Shown piece after piece: positions 26,801 through 33,995 of a stretch of 39,920 nucleotides of DNA. Position 1 is the stretch's first letter. The number at the start of each line of letters is the position of its first letter. The translations under genes and the position numbers were made by a program. Under the pieces are notes generated by a model, which worked only from the letters and a program-made list of their open reading frames with translations, was not told the origin of the DNA and searched no databases. Source of the DNA: an uncultured Bacteroidota bacterium. GTDB taxonomy: Bacteria; Bacteroidota; Bacteroidia; UKL13-3. The stretch is taken from contig CAIUQQ010000370.1 of the NCBI GenBank assembly GCA_903901345.1, positions 1 to 39,920 of the forward strand, in the 5' to 3' direction.

Positions 26801-29183
26801 TGCCAGTGTTACGTAAAACCGAAACAGAGTTGGAACCATAGTTCGTAACAGCAAGGTCAGTCTTGCCATCTCCATCCAAATCGCCTTTTGAAATGTTGCT
26901 AAGAGCATATGATCCACCCGATGTAAAATCCACTTTCGTAGCAAAGGAAATTGTTCCGCTACTGCCTGTGTTGCGGAATACCGAAACATAGCCAGAAGTA
27001 ATCCCTACAGCGAGGTCAGTCTTGCCGTCCCCATCAAAATCATCTGTTGAAACGCTATAAGGATATGCTCCTGTTGGATAGTCCACTTTCGTGGCAAAAG
27101 AAATTGTGCCACTGCTGCCCGTGTTTCGGAATACGGAAACAGTATAGGAAGAATAATTTGCGACAGCAAAGTCAGTCTTGCCATCTCCATCAAAATCGCC
27201 TGTTGAAACGCTAATAGGTTGTGTTCCAGTTGAAAAATCCACTTTAGCGGCAAAGGAAATTGTGCCACTGCTGCCTGTGTTTCTGAATACTGAAACATTG
27301 TTGAAACTATTATTCGCAACAGCAAGGTCTAGCTTGCCGTCTCCATCAAAATCACCTGTTGAAACGCTATAAGGATTTACTCCTGTTGGATAGTCCACTT
27401 TCGTGGCAAAAGAAGATGAATTGATTGTACCGCCACAGGCAAAGGTGGTAATAAATGGTTGAGAAGAGTAAACAGTTAAGCCATTGGCAATATTAGTTAC
27501 AGAAATAGGCTGGTAACTGGCGCCAATTGGCACAGTAACAGTAAGCGAGGTGGCACTGCCAGTAGATACCGTGGCTTTGGTTGCGCCAAATAACACGATG
27601 TTGTTGGCAGGTGTAGTGTTAAAATTAGTTCCAGTTATATTTACTGTTGTTCCAACAGAACCAGAGGTTGGGGTAAAAGAAGTGATGGTTGGCGGACATA
27701 TTCCTTCAAGATTACGGAATACTGAAACAGTGTTGGAACCAGAATTTGCAACAGCAAGATCCAACTTGCCATCTCCATCCAAATCGCCTATTGAAACGCT
27801 CCTAGGATATGTTCCTGTTGTAAAATCTACTTGAGAGGCAAAGGAAATTGTTCCGCTGCTGCCTGTGTTGCGTAATACAGAAACAGCGTTATAGTAATTT
27901 GCAACGACAACAACAACAGCAAGATCCAGCTTGCCGTCTCCATCCAAATCACCTATTGAAAAGCCAAAAGGTGGATTTCCTCCAGTTGAAAAATCCACTT
28001 TTGCTGCAAAGGAAATTGTTCCGCTACTGCCCGTGTTGCGTAATACGGAGACATTATTGGAATTAACATTCGCAACAGCAATGTCCAGCTTGCCATCTCC
28101 ATCCAAATCGCCTGTTGAAACGCTATTAGGTGATGTTCCTGTTGTAAAATCAACTTTAGCGGCAAAGGAAATTGTTCCACTACTGCCTGTGTTGCGGAAT
28201 ACTGAAACAGAGTTGGAATTAAAATTCACTACAGCAAGGTCCAACTTGCCATCTCCATCCAAATCGCCTGTTGAAACGCTATAAGTTTGTGTTCCTGTTG
28301 TAAAATCTACTTTCGTAGCAAAGGAAATTGTCCCACTACTGCCCGTGTTGCGGAATACCGAAACATAGCTAGAGGTCTCATTCACTACAGCAAGGTCCAA
28401 CTTGCCATCTCCATCCAAATCGCCTACTGAAATGCTTTGAGGATATGTTCCGGTTGTAAAATCCACTTTAGCGGCAAAGGAAATTGTTCCGATACTGCCT
28501 GTGTTACGAAAAACGGAAACAGTGTTGGAAGCATTGTTCGCAACAGCAAGGTCTAGTTTTCCATCTCCATCAAAATCGCCTGTTGAAACGCTATTAGGTT
28601 GTGTTCCTGCACCTGCAGTAAAGTCAACTTTCGCAGCAAAAGAAATTATTCCACCGCTGCCTGTGTTACGGAATACCGAAATAGTGTTGGAACCATAGTT
28701 CGCAACAACAAGGTCAGTCTTGCCATCTCCATCAAAATCGCCTTTTGAAACGCTATAAGGATTTGATCCTGTTGTAAAATCCACTTTGGGGGCAAAGGAA
28801 GAAGAAGTGATTGAACCACAAGGAAAGGTGGTTATGAATGGTTTTGAGGAGTAAGCTGTTAAGCCATTGGTAATATTAGTTACAGAAATAGGTTGGTAAC
28901 TTGCTCCAGTGGGAACTGTAACGGTCAAAGAAGTGGAACTTCCAGCAGTAACTGTTGCTCTAGTTGCGCCAAAGAAAACAATGTTATTGGCAAGTGTAGT
29001 GTTAAAATTAGTTCCAGTTATAATTACCGTTGTTCCAATAGCACCAGATGTAGGCGCAAAAGAAGTAATTGTTGGTACCTGTGCAAAACTGGAATAGCCA
29101 AGGAAAAGAAGGAAGAATGTAGAAGCAATATAACGAAAGTTCAATGCTTTTTTGTTTGCAATTATTGTTGTGTATGTTTTCAT
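23805..29183 (-). CDS. Giant T9SS-secreted protein with IPT domains, 7+7 FG-GAP/VCBS repeats, Ig/PKD-like repeats and BACON-like domain
   Basis: A 1792-residue modular exported protein. Order: signal peptide (about 1-35, ending GYSSFAQ); IPT/TIG domain (about 37-115, ITSFAPTSGAIGTTVIITGT); seven FG-GAP/VCBS repeats of about 52 residues, each with a calcium-binding DxDGDGKxD loop and a VSVFRNTG edge (about 130-490); a second IPT domain (about 495-575); seven more such repeats (about 585-945); four Ig/PKD-like repeats of about 73 residues (ITLTGGGANTYVWTGGV); a SprB-like repeat (APYSYLWSNGQTSN); a region of about 300 residues of unclear fold; a BACON-like domain (NCNRTWLVNASQPWVTFNKT); and a type A T9SS sorting domain (ITIYPNPTSGIVTI). 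Seven repeats per block suggest two seven-bladed propellers. Adhesion or carbohydrate binding is likely; no catalytic domain is visible. Confidence 0.93.
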   Translation of the reverse strand: MKTYTTIIANKKALNFRYIASTFFLLFLGYSSFAQVPTITSFAPTSGAIGTTVIITGTNFNTTLANNIVFFGATRATVTAGSSTSLTVTVPTGASYQPISVTNITNGLTAYSSKPFITTFPCGSITSSSFAPKVDFTTGSNPYSVSKGDFDGDGKTDLVVANYGSNTISVFRNTGSGGIISFAAKVDFTAGAGTQPNSVSTGDFDGDGKLDLAVANNASNTVSVFRNTGSIGTISFAAKVDFTTGTYPQSISVGDLDGDGKLDLAVVNETSSYVSVFRNTGSSGTISFATKVDFTTGTQTYSVSTGDLDGDGKLDLAVVNFNSNSVSVFRNTGSSGTISFAAKVDFTTGTSPNSVSTGDLDGDGKLDIAVANVNSNNVSVLRNTGSSGTISFAAKVDFSTGGNPPFGFSIGDLDGDGKLDLAVVVVVANYYNAVSVLRNTGSSGTISFASQVDFTTGTYPRSVSIGDLDGDGKLDLAVANSGSNTVSVFRNLEGICPPTITSFTPTSGSVGTTVNITGTNFNTTPANNIVLFGATKATVSTGSATSLTVTVPIGASYQPISVTNIANGLTVYSSQPFITTFACGGTINSSSFATKVDYPTGVNPYSVSTGDFDGDGKLDLAVANNSFNNVSVFRNTGSSGTISFAAKVDFSTGTQPISVSTGDFDGDGKTDFAVANYSSYTVSVFRNTGSSGTISFATKVDYPTGAYPYSVSTDDFDGDGKTDLAVGITSGYVSVFRNTGSSGTISFATKVDFTSGGSYALSNISKGDLDGDGKTDLAVTNYGSNSVSVLRNTGRRGIISFATNVGFATGSNPRSVSIGDLDGDGKLDLAVTNYGSNYVSVFRNTGSSGTISFAAKVDFSTGTQPSSVSTGDLDGDGKLDLAVANNGSNSVSVFKNTGSSGTISFATKVDFSTGTPLSVSTGDLDGDGKLDLAVTDGGYSKVSVLRNTIYVGPAVTANATATTVCTGASITLTGGGANTYVWTGGVTNGVAFVPPIGTTTYTVTGTVTATGCQNTATITITVNPLPTITANATATTVCAGVSITLSGGGAITYTWTGGVTNGVAFVPPTGTTTYTVTGTDTIPGCQNTATTTITVITTLPTISANTTATTVCAGNTITLTGGGADTYTWSGGVTDGVAFVPPTGTTTYTVTGTVTATGCQNTATKTITVIPLPTVTASATAIAVCSGESITLTAGGNANTYSWSRAVTDGVAFVPPTGTTTYTVTGTNTTTGCKNTASKTIIVNPIPTLTITASDITKCSGPCSGTASVIVTNGTAPYSYLWSNGQTSNTASFLCQGNSVTVTDIKGCKTQNNINSKTFSNPNSNIYLTNLAAIDQAKLSPAFASFYSYNLPTTINANPSNPRNFVDAGKKARFKVECTNQKANGQSIVSGICKVRSNSPYIKITDSSSALNNIGWSNKAWSADEFEIDIDPKTPPGQSVYIDFVVQENGQDYATTCISIPVTPLVYSTTTSATIDDDNNPDSKGNDNDICDPNETIEFYPWLDNITALNAEYVRGRFENLDNHSFIKIWNDTQGVNTRVFDATWWNYSFAKPQTINSLSTNTTPEYDFVFDYKNNAKSGDFKLYMVMAGGFKLFNGDALSLVQWSLPFNFSGNGLNDSLNITPQNLSYSSVASSKQVTINCNRTWLVNASQPWVTFNKTSGNGNDMLNVNVTENPTSIQRTATATFTAGSNIKTVTIIQDATVGINELNTTSNHITIYPNPTSGIVTISSSQTIANIEVFDVTGKLVYNQQTNNHQTNLEVNLSALSNGIYFINAQNKFGGISKSKLVISK
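25440..26335 (-). repeat. Four tandem Ig/PKD-like repeats (about 220 bases each)
   Basis: Four units with the shared pattern ATTVCxGxSITLxGGG, then YxWTGGVTNGVAFVPP, then GTTTYTVTGTxTATGCQNTA. The phrase 'GTTCCTGTAAC.GT.TAAGT.GTGGTTCC' (+ strand) recurs near 25500, 25727, 25945 and 26165, giving the period. Confidence 0.8.
26345..27420 (-). repeat. Second block of seven FG-GAP/VCBS tandem repeats
   Basis: Seven more units of the same type, with the same DFDGDGK/DLDGDGK calcium loops, preceded by its own IPT domain. Unit 3 has a divergent loop (STDDFDGDGKTDLAVGIT) and unit 5 starts NVGFATG in place of KVDF. Confidence 0.85.
27715..28790 (-). repeat. First block of seven FG-GAP/VCBS tandem repeats (about 156 bases each)
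   Basis: Seven tandem units, each encoding KVDFxTG...VSxGDLDGDGKLDLAVANxxSNxVSVFRNTGSSGTISFAA. Units are highly similar in DNA, which favours unequal recombination. Unit 6 contains an ACA-type triplet expansion (27903-27918) that adds extra valines (AVVVVVANYY). Confidence 0.85.
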
Positions 29184-29260
29184 ATTTGTCTACTTTGTTT
29201 TTAGCATGATTAAAGTTACTTCGACAAGCTCACCAACCATTAATCCTACTGATTTTTATT

Positions 29261-29526
29261 TACTGATTACTAATTTACTTTTACTTACTACTCCATTTTC
29301 AGTTTGTACATTTATAAAATAAATGCCATTGCTTAAAGCAGATAAATTAATTTCCAAATTGGCTTGATGGCTATTGTTTTGTTGGGTATAAACTGACTTT
29401 ACTGTTACATCAAAAACTTCAATATTTGCAATAGTTTGGCTTGATGAAATGGTGACTATTGAATAAGAAAAAACAAAGAAATGTTAATAAGAGTATTTTA
29501 GTTTATTTCATAGTTTATTTATTTAT
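29261..29526 (-). pseudogene. Chimeric scar: copy of a T9SS sorting-domain end joined to a copy of a lipoprotein gene start
   Basis: Bases 29261-29460 match 23810-24009 (C-terminal sorting-domain coding end of the giant protein) with no indels and scattered substitutions. Bases 29461-29526 match 22468-22533 (start of the 22518 lipoprotein gene plus leader). The joint falls at ACTATT, which is present in both parents (24004-24009 and 22462-22467). In the scar the lipoprotein start reads ATG AAA TAA, because one A-to-T change on the coding strand makes codon 3 a stop, so it is not expressed. On the reading strand the order is start of one gene then end of another, as expected from a deletion joining them in a duplicated copy of the cluster. 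Confidence 0.85.
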
Positions 29527-29536
29527 CAAAAATACA

Positions 29537-29592
29537 AGTATTTATTTTTCATAAAATACCTAGAAATAGGTATTTTATGAAAAATAAATACT
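29537..29592. terminator. Perfect 26-base inverted repeat, probable terminator of the 72-residue protein gene
   Basis: AGTATTTATTTTTCATAAAATACCTA (first 20: AGTATTTATTTTTCATAAAA) at 29537-29562 pairs without mismatch with 29567-29592 around a GAAA loop. It lies 28 bases past the stop of the - strand gene (29621), and on that strand it is followed by TGTATTTTTG. It is longer than needed for termination. Confidence 0.6.
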
Positions 29593-29620
29593 CTTTTCAC
29601 TAAGAAACAAAATATATTGA

Positions 29621-29839
29621 TTATTGACCCAATAAGAAAATTAATGAAATTACAGACAACCCTAAATAAATTAAGGCTACTTTACCTGCTGTTGATTTTT
29701 TCTTCTGATGCACTTCTGTCTTAATTTCCGATTTCCCAGCATCTACTTTTCTTTGGTTATTAATTGATGGGTAAATAATGATCTCCGCATGTTGAGCTGA
29801 GTCTAAAATGTTATATTTATTATAATTTAATACATTCAT
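29621..29839 (-). CDS. Small tail-anchored membrane protein, unknown
   Basis: A 72-residue protein: a polar N-terminal half (MNVLNYNKYNILDSAQHAEI), a lysine-rich stretch (KTEVHQKKKSTAGK) and a C-terminal membrane helix KVALIYLGLSVISLIFLLGQ that ends the chain, so the N-terminal part would face the cytoplasm. No family is recognised. It is bracketed by two hairpins that share the sequence TAGGTATTTT and runs divergently from the type VI operon. The bounded unit and coherent layout support a real gene, but coding evidence is modest. Confidence 0.5.
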   Translation of the reverse strand: MNVLNYNKYNILDSAQHAEIIIYPSINNQRKVDAGKSEIKTEVHQKKKSTAGKVALIYLGLSVISLIFLLGQ

Positions 29840-29945
29840 AGCTAAAGCATTTTTTTTTCAAGCGAATTAGATAAAGGTAAAATGAATCAAGTTTTTGAGG
29901 GGATTAATTTAAAAAATAAATTTTCATATATATTTTTTTTTAACT

Positions 29946-29975
29946 AAAAAATACCCATTTATAGGTATTTTTTTT
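29946..29975 (+). promoter_or_regulatory. Terminator-like hairpin in the leader of the type VI operon
   Basis: AAAAAATACC (29946-29955) pairs perfectly with GGTATTTTTT (29964-29973) around an 8-base loop, ending in a run of T, only 36 bases before the ATG of the first type VI gene. No + strand gene lies upstream for it to terminate, so it may be a transcriptional attenuator or an insulator against upstream transcription. The GGTATTTT arm resembles the hairpin at 29537-29592. Confidence 0.5.
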
Positions 29976-30011
29976 GTGATTGAAAAAAAAGATATTTGCT
30001 TAATTATTATT

Positions 30012-30941
30012 ATGAACCAAGAAAATAAAGATAACGAAGTATTTGACAATTTAGATCTGACAGCTGAATTCTTGGTTTCTATTAGTAAAAGCAACGTAAA
30101 CTTTGATTATTATTATTCAACTGTAGGTAATAAAAAACGCTCATATAGAAAAGATGTAAATTTTTTCAAGATTACTAAAGGTGAGCGAACAGAAAAATTA
30201 GAAATAGAAGTAAATAGACAAGGTATATATGATTATTTACCAGAAGGCTTGTTTCATCAGACATTTTCACCTAAAAAAGGTGGTGATTCTGAAAAACAAA
30301 TTATTGAGGAAATAAAAAGACAAAGAGAAAATGAAAAACTGGCTAGAATGTTTTTTTTGCCTATTGAAAATGAAATTTTTCTTCACAGATTAGACTTAAC
30401 AAAACTTGAAAATGATTTATTTCTAAACAATTCAGAAAGTAGAAATAAATATATTGATCTAATTAAACATTGGCGACTTTCAAATATATTTTCTAGTACT
30501 CAAATTGTTGAAATTATTAGATTTTTCCCTTATTTACACTTGTTTAGAAATAAAACAAAATACATAGAGTCGTGTATTTCAAAAATGATAAATTATGATG
30601 TGCAAATTACCAAAGTGCAAAATTATCTTGTTAAATTAACTGAAGAAAGTTTAAGTTGGAGTCTTGGTAAAAAAGATTTGGGTCTTGAAACAATTTTAAG
30701 TTCTGAAGTCAATTTATACAAAACAAAATATTTTTTAAATATTGGCGAAATCAAGAGAAATGATTTTAAAAAACTACTTCCACATACCGAAAACATAAAA
30801 ATAATAAAAAATTTAATGAATTTATTTTTCAGTGCTGATTCATTACAAGAAATAAATATATTTTCATCAAAAGAAGAAAACAAACTAATCTTATCTAAAG
30901 AAGAAAACGAATCTTTTTTGGGTTTTAATTCATTCATATAA
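30012..30941 (+). CDS. tssG: Type VI secretion baseplate protein, TssG-like
   Basis: A 309-residue protein from ATG 30012 (MNQENKDNEVFDNLDLTAEF); a GTG twelve codons earlier lies against the leader hairpin and is less likely. The second half follows the TssG pattern: FPYLHLFRNKTKYIESCISK, then MINYDVQITKVQNYLV (small domain of the 'L..YF..pV.I..F' type), then KDLGLETILSSEVNLYKTKY and FLNIGEIKRNDFKKLLP, which parallels 'LG..A.LG.RV.D.Q.KFRI..GPL....F..FLP' of proteobacterial TssG. TssG forms the wedge of the type VI baseplate with TssF and TssK. YDYLPEGLFHQ near residue 62 is also typical of the subtype iii proteins. The gene is 2 bases from tssN. The call rests on weak similarity plus context. 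Confidence 0.6.
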   Translation: MNQENKDNEVFDNLDLTAEFLVSISKSNVNFDYYYSTVGNKKRSYRKDVNFFKITKGERTEKLEIEVNRQGIYDYLPEGLFHQTFSPKKGGDSEKQIIEEIKRQRENEKLARMFFLPIENEIFLHRLDLTKLENDLFLNNSESRNKYIDLIKHWRLSNIFSSTQIVEIIRFFPYLHLFRNKTKYIESCISKMINYDVQITKVQNYLVKLTEESLSWSLGKKDLGLETILSSEVNLYKTKYFLNIGEIKRNDFKKLLPHTENIKIIKNLMNLFFSADSLQEINIFSSKEENKLILSKEENESFLGFNSFI

Positions 30942-30943
30942 CA

Positions 30944-31774
30944 ATGCTATATTATTTAATTACTTATTCAATTTTTACCATTATTACAATGGTATTTATA
31001 ATTATTTTCAACTTTAATTACCTTAAGTTGATAAGAAAATTTTTACCAACAATTGTATTAATTGCTGCCATTATTGGTTGTTTACCGTTACTCATTTATT
31101 TTTTGAATGAAGATTTCTACATTACAAATTTTATTATAGATTCTATTTTCATTATACTTACAGGCATTCTATACGTATTTTTATCTCGAAAAATGCTCTC
31201 TCAACTTCCAGACAAGCCAATTGAAACATTTTTCAGTTTTGCAGTACTTTTTACATGTGTAATAGCACTCGTAAATTTGATTTTTCTTCATTATGTTTTC
31301 AATACTGATTTAGCAGGATTCCTGTCTTTGACAGCATTTTTCTTTTTGTTACCATCTTTAGTTGTGTATAGTTTTGGATTATATATTCAAATTCCAAAAC
31401 TTAAATATGAAGAATGGATGTTACCTGACTATGAAAACGAGCCTGATTATGATAGCATGGATTTAACTAAAATAAATATTGTTGATTTAGAGTTTCAAAA
31501 AAATAATAATGACGATACTTATACCAAATTCACATTAAAAGCACCTCTTGAAATTAACTTTGGTCAATGGTTTTATGGATTTGTGAAAGACTATAACATC
31601 AAATTTATTGAAAGTCCGATACAAAGCAAAAACAGCATGAATCAAGCTTCTAGTTGGTTGTTCTATGTTAAACCTAATTTTTGGAGTGATAAAAAATATA
31701 TTGACCCAAAGAAGACAATTAATGATAATGATATCAAAGATAAAACTTGGATTATAGCAAAAAGAGTAAACTAA
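30944..31774 (+). CDS. tssN: Type VI secretion membrane protein TssN
   Basis: A 276-residue integral membrane protein with five predicted membrane helices in residues about 2-147 (LITYSIFTIITMVFIIIFNF; FLPTIVLIAAIIGCLPLLIY; FIIDSIFIILTGILYVFLS; FFSFAVLFTCVIALVNLIFL; LAGFLSLTAFFFLLPSLVVY) and a cytoplasmic domain after YIQIPKLKYEEWMLPDYENE. TssN is specific to the Bacteroidetes type VI subtype iii and is thought to replace the TssJLM trans-envelope complex, or part of it. Conserved features of the cytoplasmic part include VDLEFQKN, FTLKAPLEINFGQWFYGFV and SSWLFYVKPNFWSDKKYIDP. Neighbours TssG-like and TssK, with 1-2 base gaps, agree. Confidence 0.85.
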   Translation: MLYYLITYSIFTIITMVFIIIFNFNYLKLIRKFLPTIVLIAAIIGCLPLLIYFLNEDFYITNFIIDSIFIILTGILYVFLSRKMLSQLPDKPIETFFSFAVLFTCVIALVNLIFLHYVFNTDLAGFLSLTAFFFLLPSLVVYSFGLYIQIPKLKYEEWMLPDYENEPDYDSMDLTKINIVDLEFQKNNNDDTYTKFTLKAPLEINFGQWFYGFVKDYNIKFIESPIQSKNSMNQASSWLFYVKPNFWSDKKYIDPKKTINDNDIKDKTWIIAKRVN

Positions 31775-31775
31775 A

Positions 31776-32930
31776 ATGATAAAAGAAATACAACACTTAC
31801 ATGTAAATTGGATTGATGGAATGAAAATTTCCAAAAATCACTTTATTGAATTAGAAAATGCCTTTAAAGATGAAATTAGAGACAGTTTTGCTAATTCAAT
31901 AAATATATTTAATTATGGAGTAATTCCAACCGAAACCAATGATGGTAAAGGATTAGATTTGGAAGTTTTGAATATACAAGGTGGAAACATTAAACTTAGA
32001 CTTAACTATTGTAGAGCAATTACTCCAGCTGGTAATAGAGTAGAAATTGTAAATACTTTAAAAATTAAGGATGTAAATTTCACTATTGAAAGTGAAACAA
32101 TCAATAAAAATTCTGGTAACCTTATTTATGATATTATTTTAAAAGTAGAGCCTTTTAATAAAAAAGCAGTTGGCCAGCCAAACCCAAATGAAAATCCACC
32201 AAGAAACCCATATTCTATTGCCGAATACACTGTTTCCGTTGTACCTACTGAACAGGTAAACATTGACAATTTAAGTATTAATTATTTAAAAATTGGTAGA
32301 TTAATTGGTAAGGGAGATGATATTAATATTGACTCATCCTTTATCCCTGCATGTACTTCTATTTTGAGCAATCAAATACTTATACAGGCTTTTAAGGTAC
32401 TTTCTGAAGACGTTAGGAATATTAATAATAATTGCTTAAGAATTATTCAAAAAATTTATGTAAAAAATCAAAAATCTAGTTTAGCTGAAAACGTTAAATA
32501 CATGTCGCTAAATTTATCCAAACATATTACTACAAATTATTTTACATTTAAAAATTTTGCTCCTCATCAAGCTCCAATTTTTATGTTTAGCGAAATAATC
32601 AAAATTGCTAACATCATTTTTTATTGTTTAGAAACAATTCCCGAAAAAGACAAAGAAGAATTAATTAATTATTATACTGAATGGGGTGATTTGAATCAAG
32701 GCGCCCTTGAAAGCATGATAAACGATGTTTGTTTTTTAGAATACGACCACAACGATATTAGAACATCATTAGTTAAAATAGAAAAGTTTTTGTTAAATAT
32801 CAATAATTTATTCAACAAATTAAATTCACTTGATTTGATAGGTAAAAAGAAAGATAGAGATTTTATAGTAAAAGAAGAACAAACATCCACCCAAACTAAA
32901 TCAAAAAAAGGTTGGTCGTTTTTAGATTAA
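31776..32930 (+). CDS. tssK: Type VI secretion baseplate protein TssK
   Basis: A 384-residue cytoplasmic protein starting MIKEIQHLHVNWIDGMKISK, then NHFIELENAFKDEIRDS. The 'V.W.DGM.I...HF...E.' segment corresponds to 'V.W.EGM.L.PQHFQ..D' of TssK, which links the baseplate to the membrane complex. The body has beta shoulder regions (IKLRLNYCRAITPAGNRVEI; YDIILKVEPFNK) and a helical second half with ASHI-like KHITTNYFTFKNFAPHQAPI. The C-terminal neck/head region ends in a polar tail (TSTQTKSKKGWSFLD). It sits between tssN and tssO, 1 and 9 bases apart. Length is slightly less than the 440 or so residues of proteobacterial TssK. Confidence 0.88.
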   Translation: MIKEIQHLHVNWIDGMKISKNHFIELENAFKDEIRDSFANSINIFNYGVIPTETNDGKGLDLEVLNIQGGNIKLRLNYCRAITPAGNRVEIVNTLKIKDVNFTIESETINKNSGNLIYDIILKVEPFNKKAVGQPNPNENPPRNPYSIAEYTVSVVPTEQVNIDNLSINYLKIGRLIGKGDDINIDSSFIPACTSILSNQILIQAFKVLSEDVRNINNNCLRIIQKIYVKNQKSSLAENVKYMSLNLSKHITTNYFTFKNFAPHQAPIFMFSEIIKIANIIFYCLETIPEKDKEELINYYTEWGDLNQGALESMINDVCFLEYDHNDIRTSLVKIEKFLLNINNLFNKLNSLDLIGKKKDRDFIVKEEQTSTQTKSKKGWSFLD

Positions 32931-32939
32931 TTATAACAT

Positions 32940-33458
32940 ATGGAACCATTAAATAAAAAAGAAAGAGAAAAAGCAGTATTTGATTTTTCAATACTATTCG
33001 TAATTACTGTTGCCATTTTGGTAGCATTATTAGTTTTAGCTTTTAAACTACCAGCTAAAATTAATAAAGATACATACAAACAAAATAAAAAATTGGAAGA
33101 AGATAGAAAAGAATTGAAAAAGCTTTCTAGTAATGTAGATAGTTTAATTAGTTTAATAAATACATCAAAGAATTCTTCTAATATTAATAATGCTGTTAAC
33201 AATAATAATATAGCAGTTATATTAGCTGAATTTGATAAAAAGGGAAAAGATACTACAACTAACAATAGTAAATTTTACATGCAGTTTTCTAGTATTTTAA
33301 AGGAATTAAAGGATCAAGTTGCTGATAACAAAAATTTAAGTGGGGACGATTGCAGTAAGAAATTAGAAGAAACCAAAAGAGAGCTAAAAGAGGCTAAAGA
33401 TGAAAGTGAAAAATATAAGGACAAATATGATCAATTAATTATCCAAATGAAAAATTAA
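32940..33458 (+). CDS. tssO: Type VI secretion protein TssO
   Basis: A 172-residue protein with a single N-terminal membrane helix (FDFSILFVITVAILVALLVL, residues 14-33), preceded by KKEREKAVF, then a long helical region rich in K, E and N (KQNKKLEEDRKELKKLSSNV; KKLEETKRELKEAKDESEKY) predicted as coiled coil to the end. MEPLNKKEREKAVFDF plus one helix and a coiled coil is characteristic of TssO, a subtype iii component of unknown detailed function, presumably spanning the inner membrane with the coiled coil in the periplasm. It follows TssK and precedes the two lipoproteins with gaps of 9 and 8 bases. Confidence 0.85.
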   Translation: MEPLNKKEREKAVFDFSILFVITVAILVALLVLAFKLPAKINKDTYKQNKKLEEDRKELKKLSSNVDSLISLINTSKNSSNINNAVNNNNIAVILAEFDKKGKDTTTNNSKFYMQFSSILKELKDQVADNKNLSGDDCSKKLEETKRELKEAKDESEKYKDKYDQLIIQMKN

Positions 33459-33466
33459 TAAATAAG

Positions 33467-33991
33467 ATGAAAAGAAAAATTTTAAACTTTAGCCTAATAA
33501 TACTTTTAGGCTCATGTGCTACCATGTCGAAAGTAGCACCACCATTTACCAATGTTGAAAAAATTTCGAAATTAAAAATGGGAACCACTCTAAGTGTAGT
33601 AAATAGTACATTAGACATTCCACCATACAATATTTTAAGTATGCAGGAAGATGGTAGTGGCATATATGCCTATAATTACAGATTATTAGTTAGAAAAGCA
33701 ACTGTTCCTGAAGGCACTGATGGCGATAATTTATTACATAGTGAGCAGTACAATACAGCTGGAGAACCGAAGTATAAAGACGAAATAAAAACTGTTATTG
33801 CGGTATTTAAAGAAGGTAAATTATCTGCAATACATACCACTGAAGGTTGGGATAAAGCAGAATATTTAATGGTAGTGAACAATAATTTAAAATTATTGAC
33901 TAAACAAGATTTAGAGAAGTTAGATATTTTAAAAATAGGTGCTGATTATTTAGCAAAAAAAGGTCAAGTAATAAAACTAATTAAAAACTAA
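33467..33991 (+). CDS. BamE/SmpA-like lipoprotein in the type VI operon
   Basis: A 174-residue lipoprotein. The signal MKRKILNFSLIILLGSC has lipobox L-G-S-C with Cys17. The mature part begins ATMSKVAPPFTNVEKISKLK, then MGTTLSVVNSTLDIPPYNIL; the 'LKxGxTxxxVxxxLxIxPYxxL' pattern is that of the BamE/SmpA fold. It is about 160 mature residues, with a beta-strand C-terminus (VIAVFKEGKLSAIHTTEGWD; EYLMVVNNNLKLL). It is a clear paralogue of the next gene. Position in a type VI subtype iii operon after TssO is where the TssP/TssQ components sit in other genomes, and TssQ is also a lipoprotein, so it may serve that place. That equivalence is inference. Confidence 0.7.
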   Translation: MKRKILNFSLIILLGSCATMSKVAPPFTNVEKISKLKMGTTLSVVNSTLDIPPYNILSMQEDGSGIYAYNYRLLVRKATVPEGTDGDNLLHSEQYNTAGEPKYKDEIKTVIAVFKEGKLSAIHTTEGWDKAEYLMVVNNNLKLLTKQDLEKLDILKIGADYLAKKGQVIKLIKN

Positions 33992-33995
33992 AAAC

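Noticed and set aside
25966-28284. Long open frames on the + strand and alternative - strand frames within the giant repeat gene
   Set aside because: They are repetitive by-products of the FG-GAP and Ig repeats in the real frame (repeated PSPSKSPVETL or QATQAVVEQFPL strings) and show no independent domain, start or promoter.
23805-29183. A CRISPR array, suggested by regular DNA repeats
   Set aside because: The 156-base and 220-base units are in-frame protein repeats with similar units throughout, no 20-50 base repeat/spacer alternation, and no cas genes.
29205-29245. TTCGACAAGCTCACCA-like string that resembles a dispersed Bacteroidota repeat
   Set aside because: Only one copy is visible in the window and I cannot search the genome, so it cannot be supported as a repeat element.
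29976-30011. GTG start at 29976 for the first type VI gene
   Set aside because: It would place translation start directly against the hairpin T run and add a hydrophobic stretch not needed by the family; the ATG at 30012 is better.
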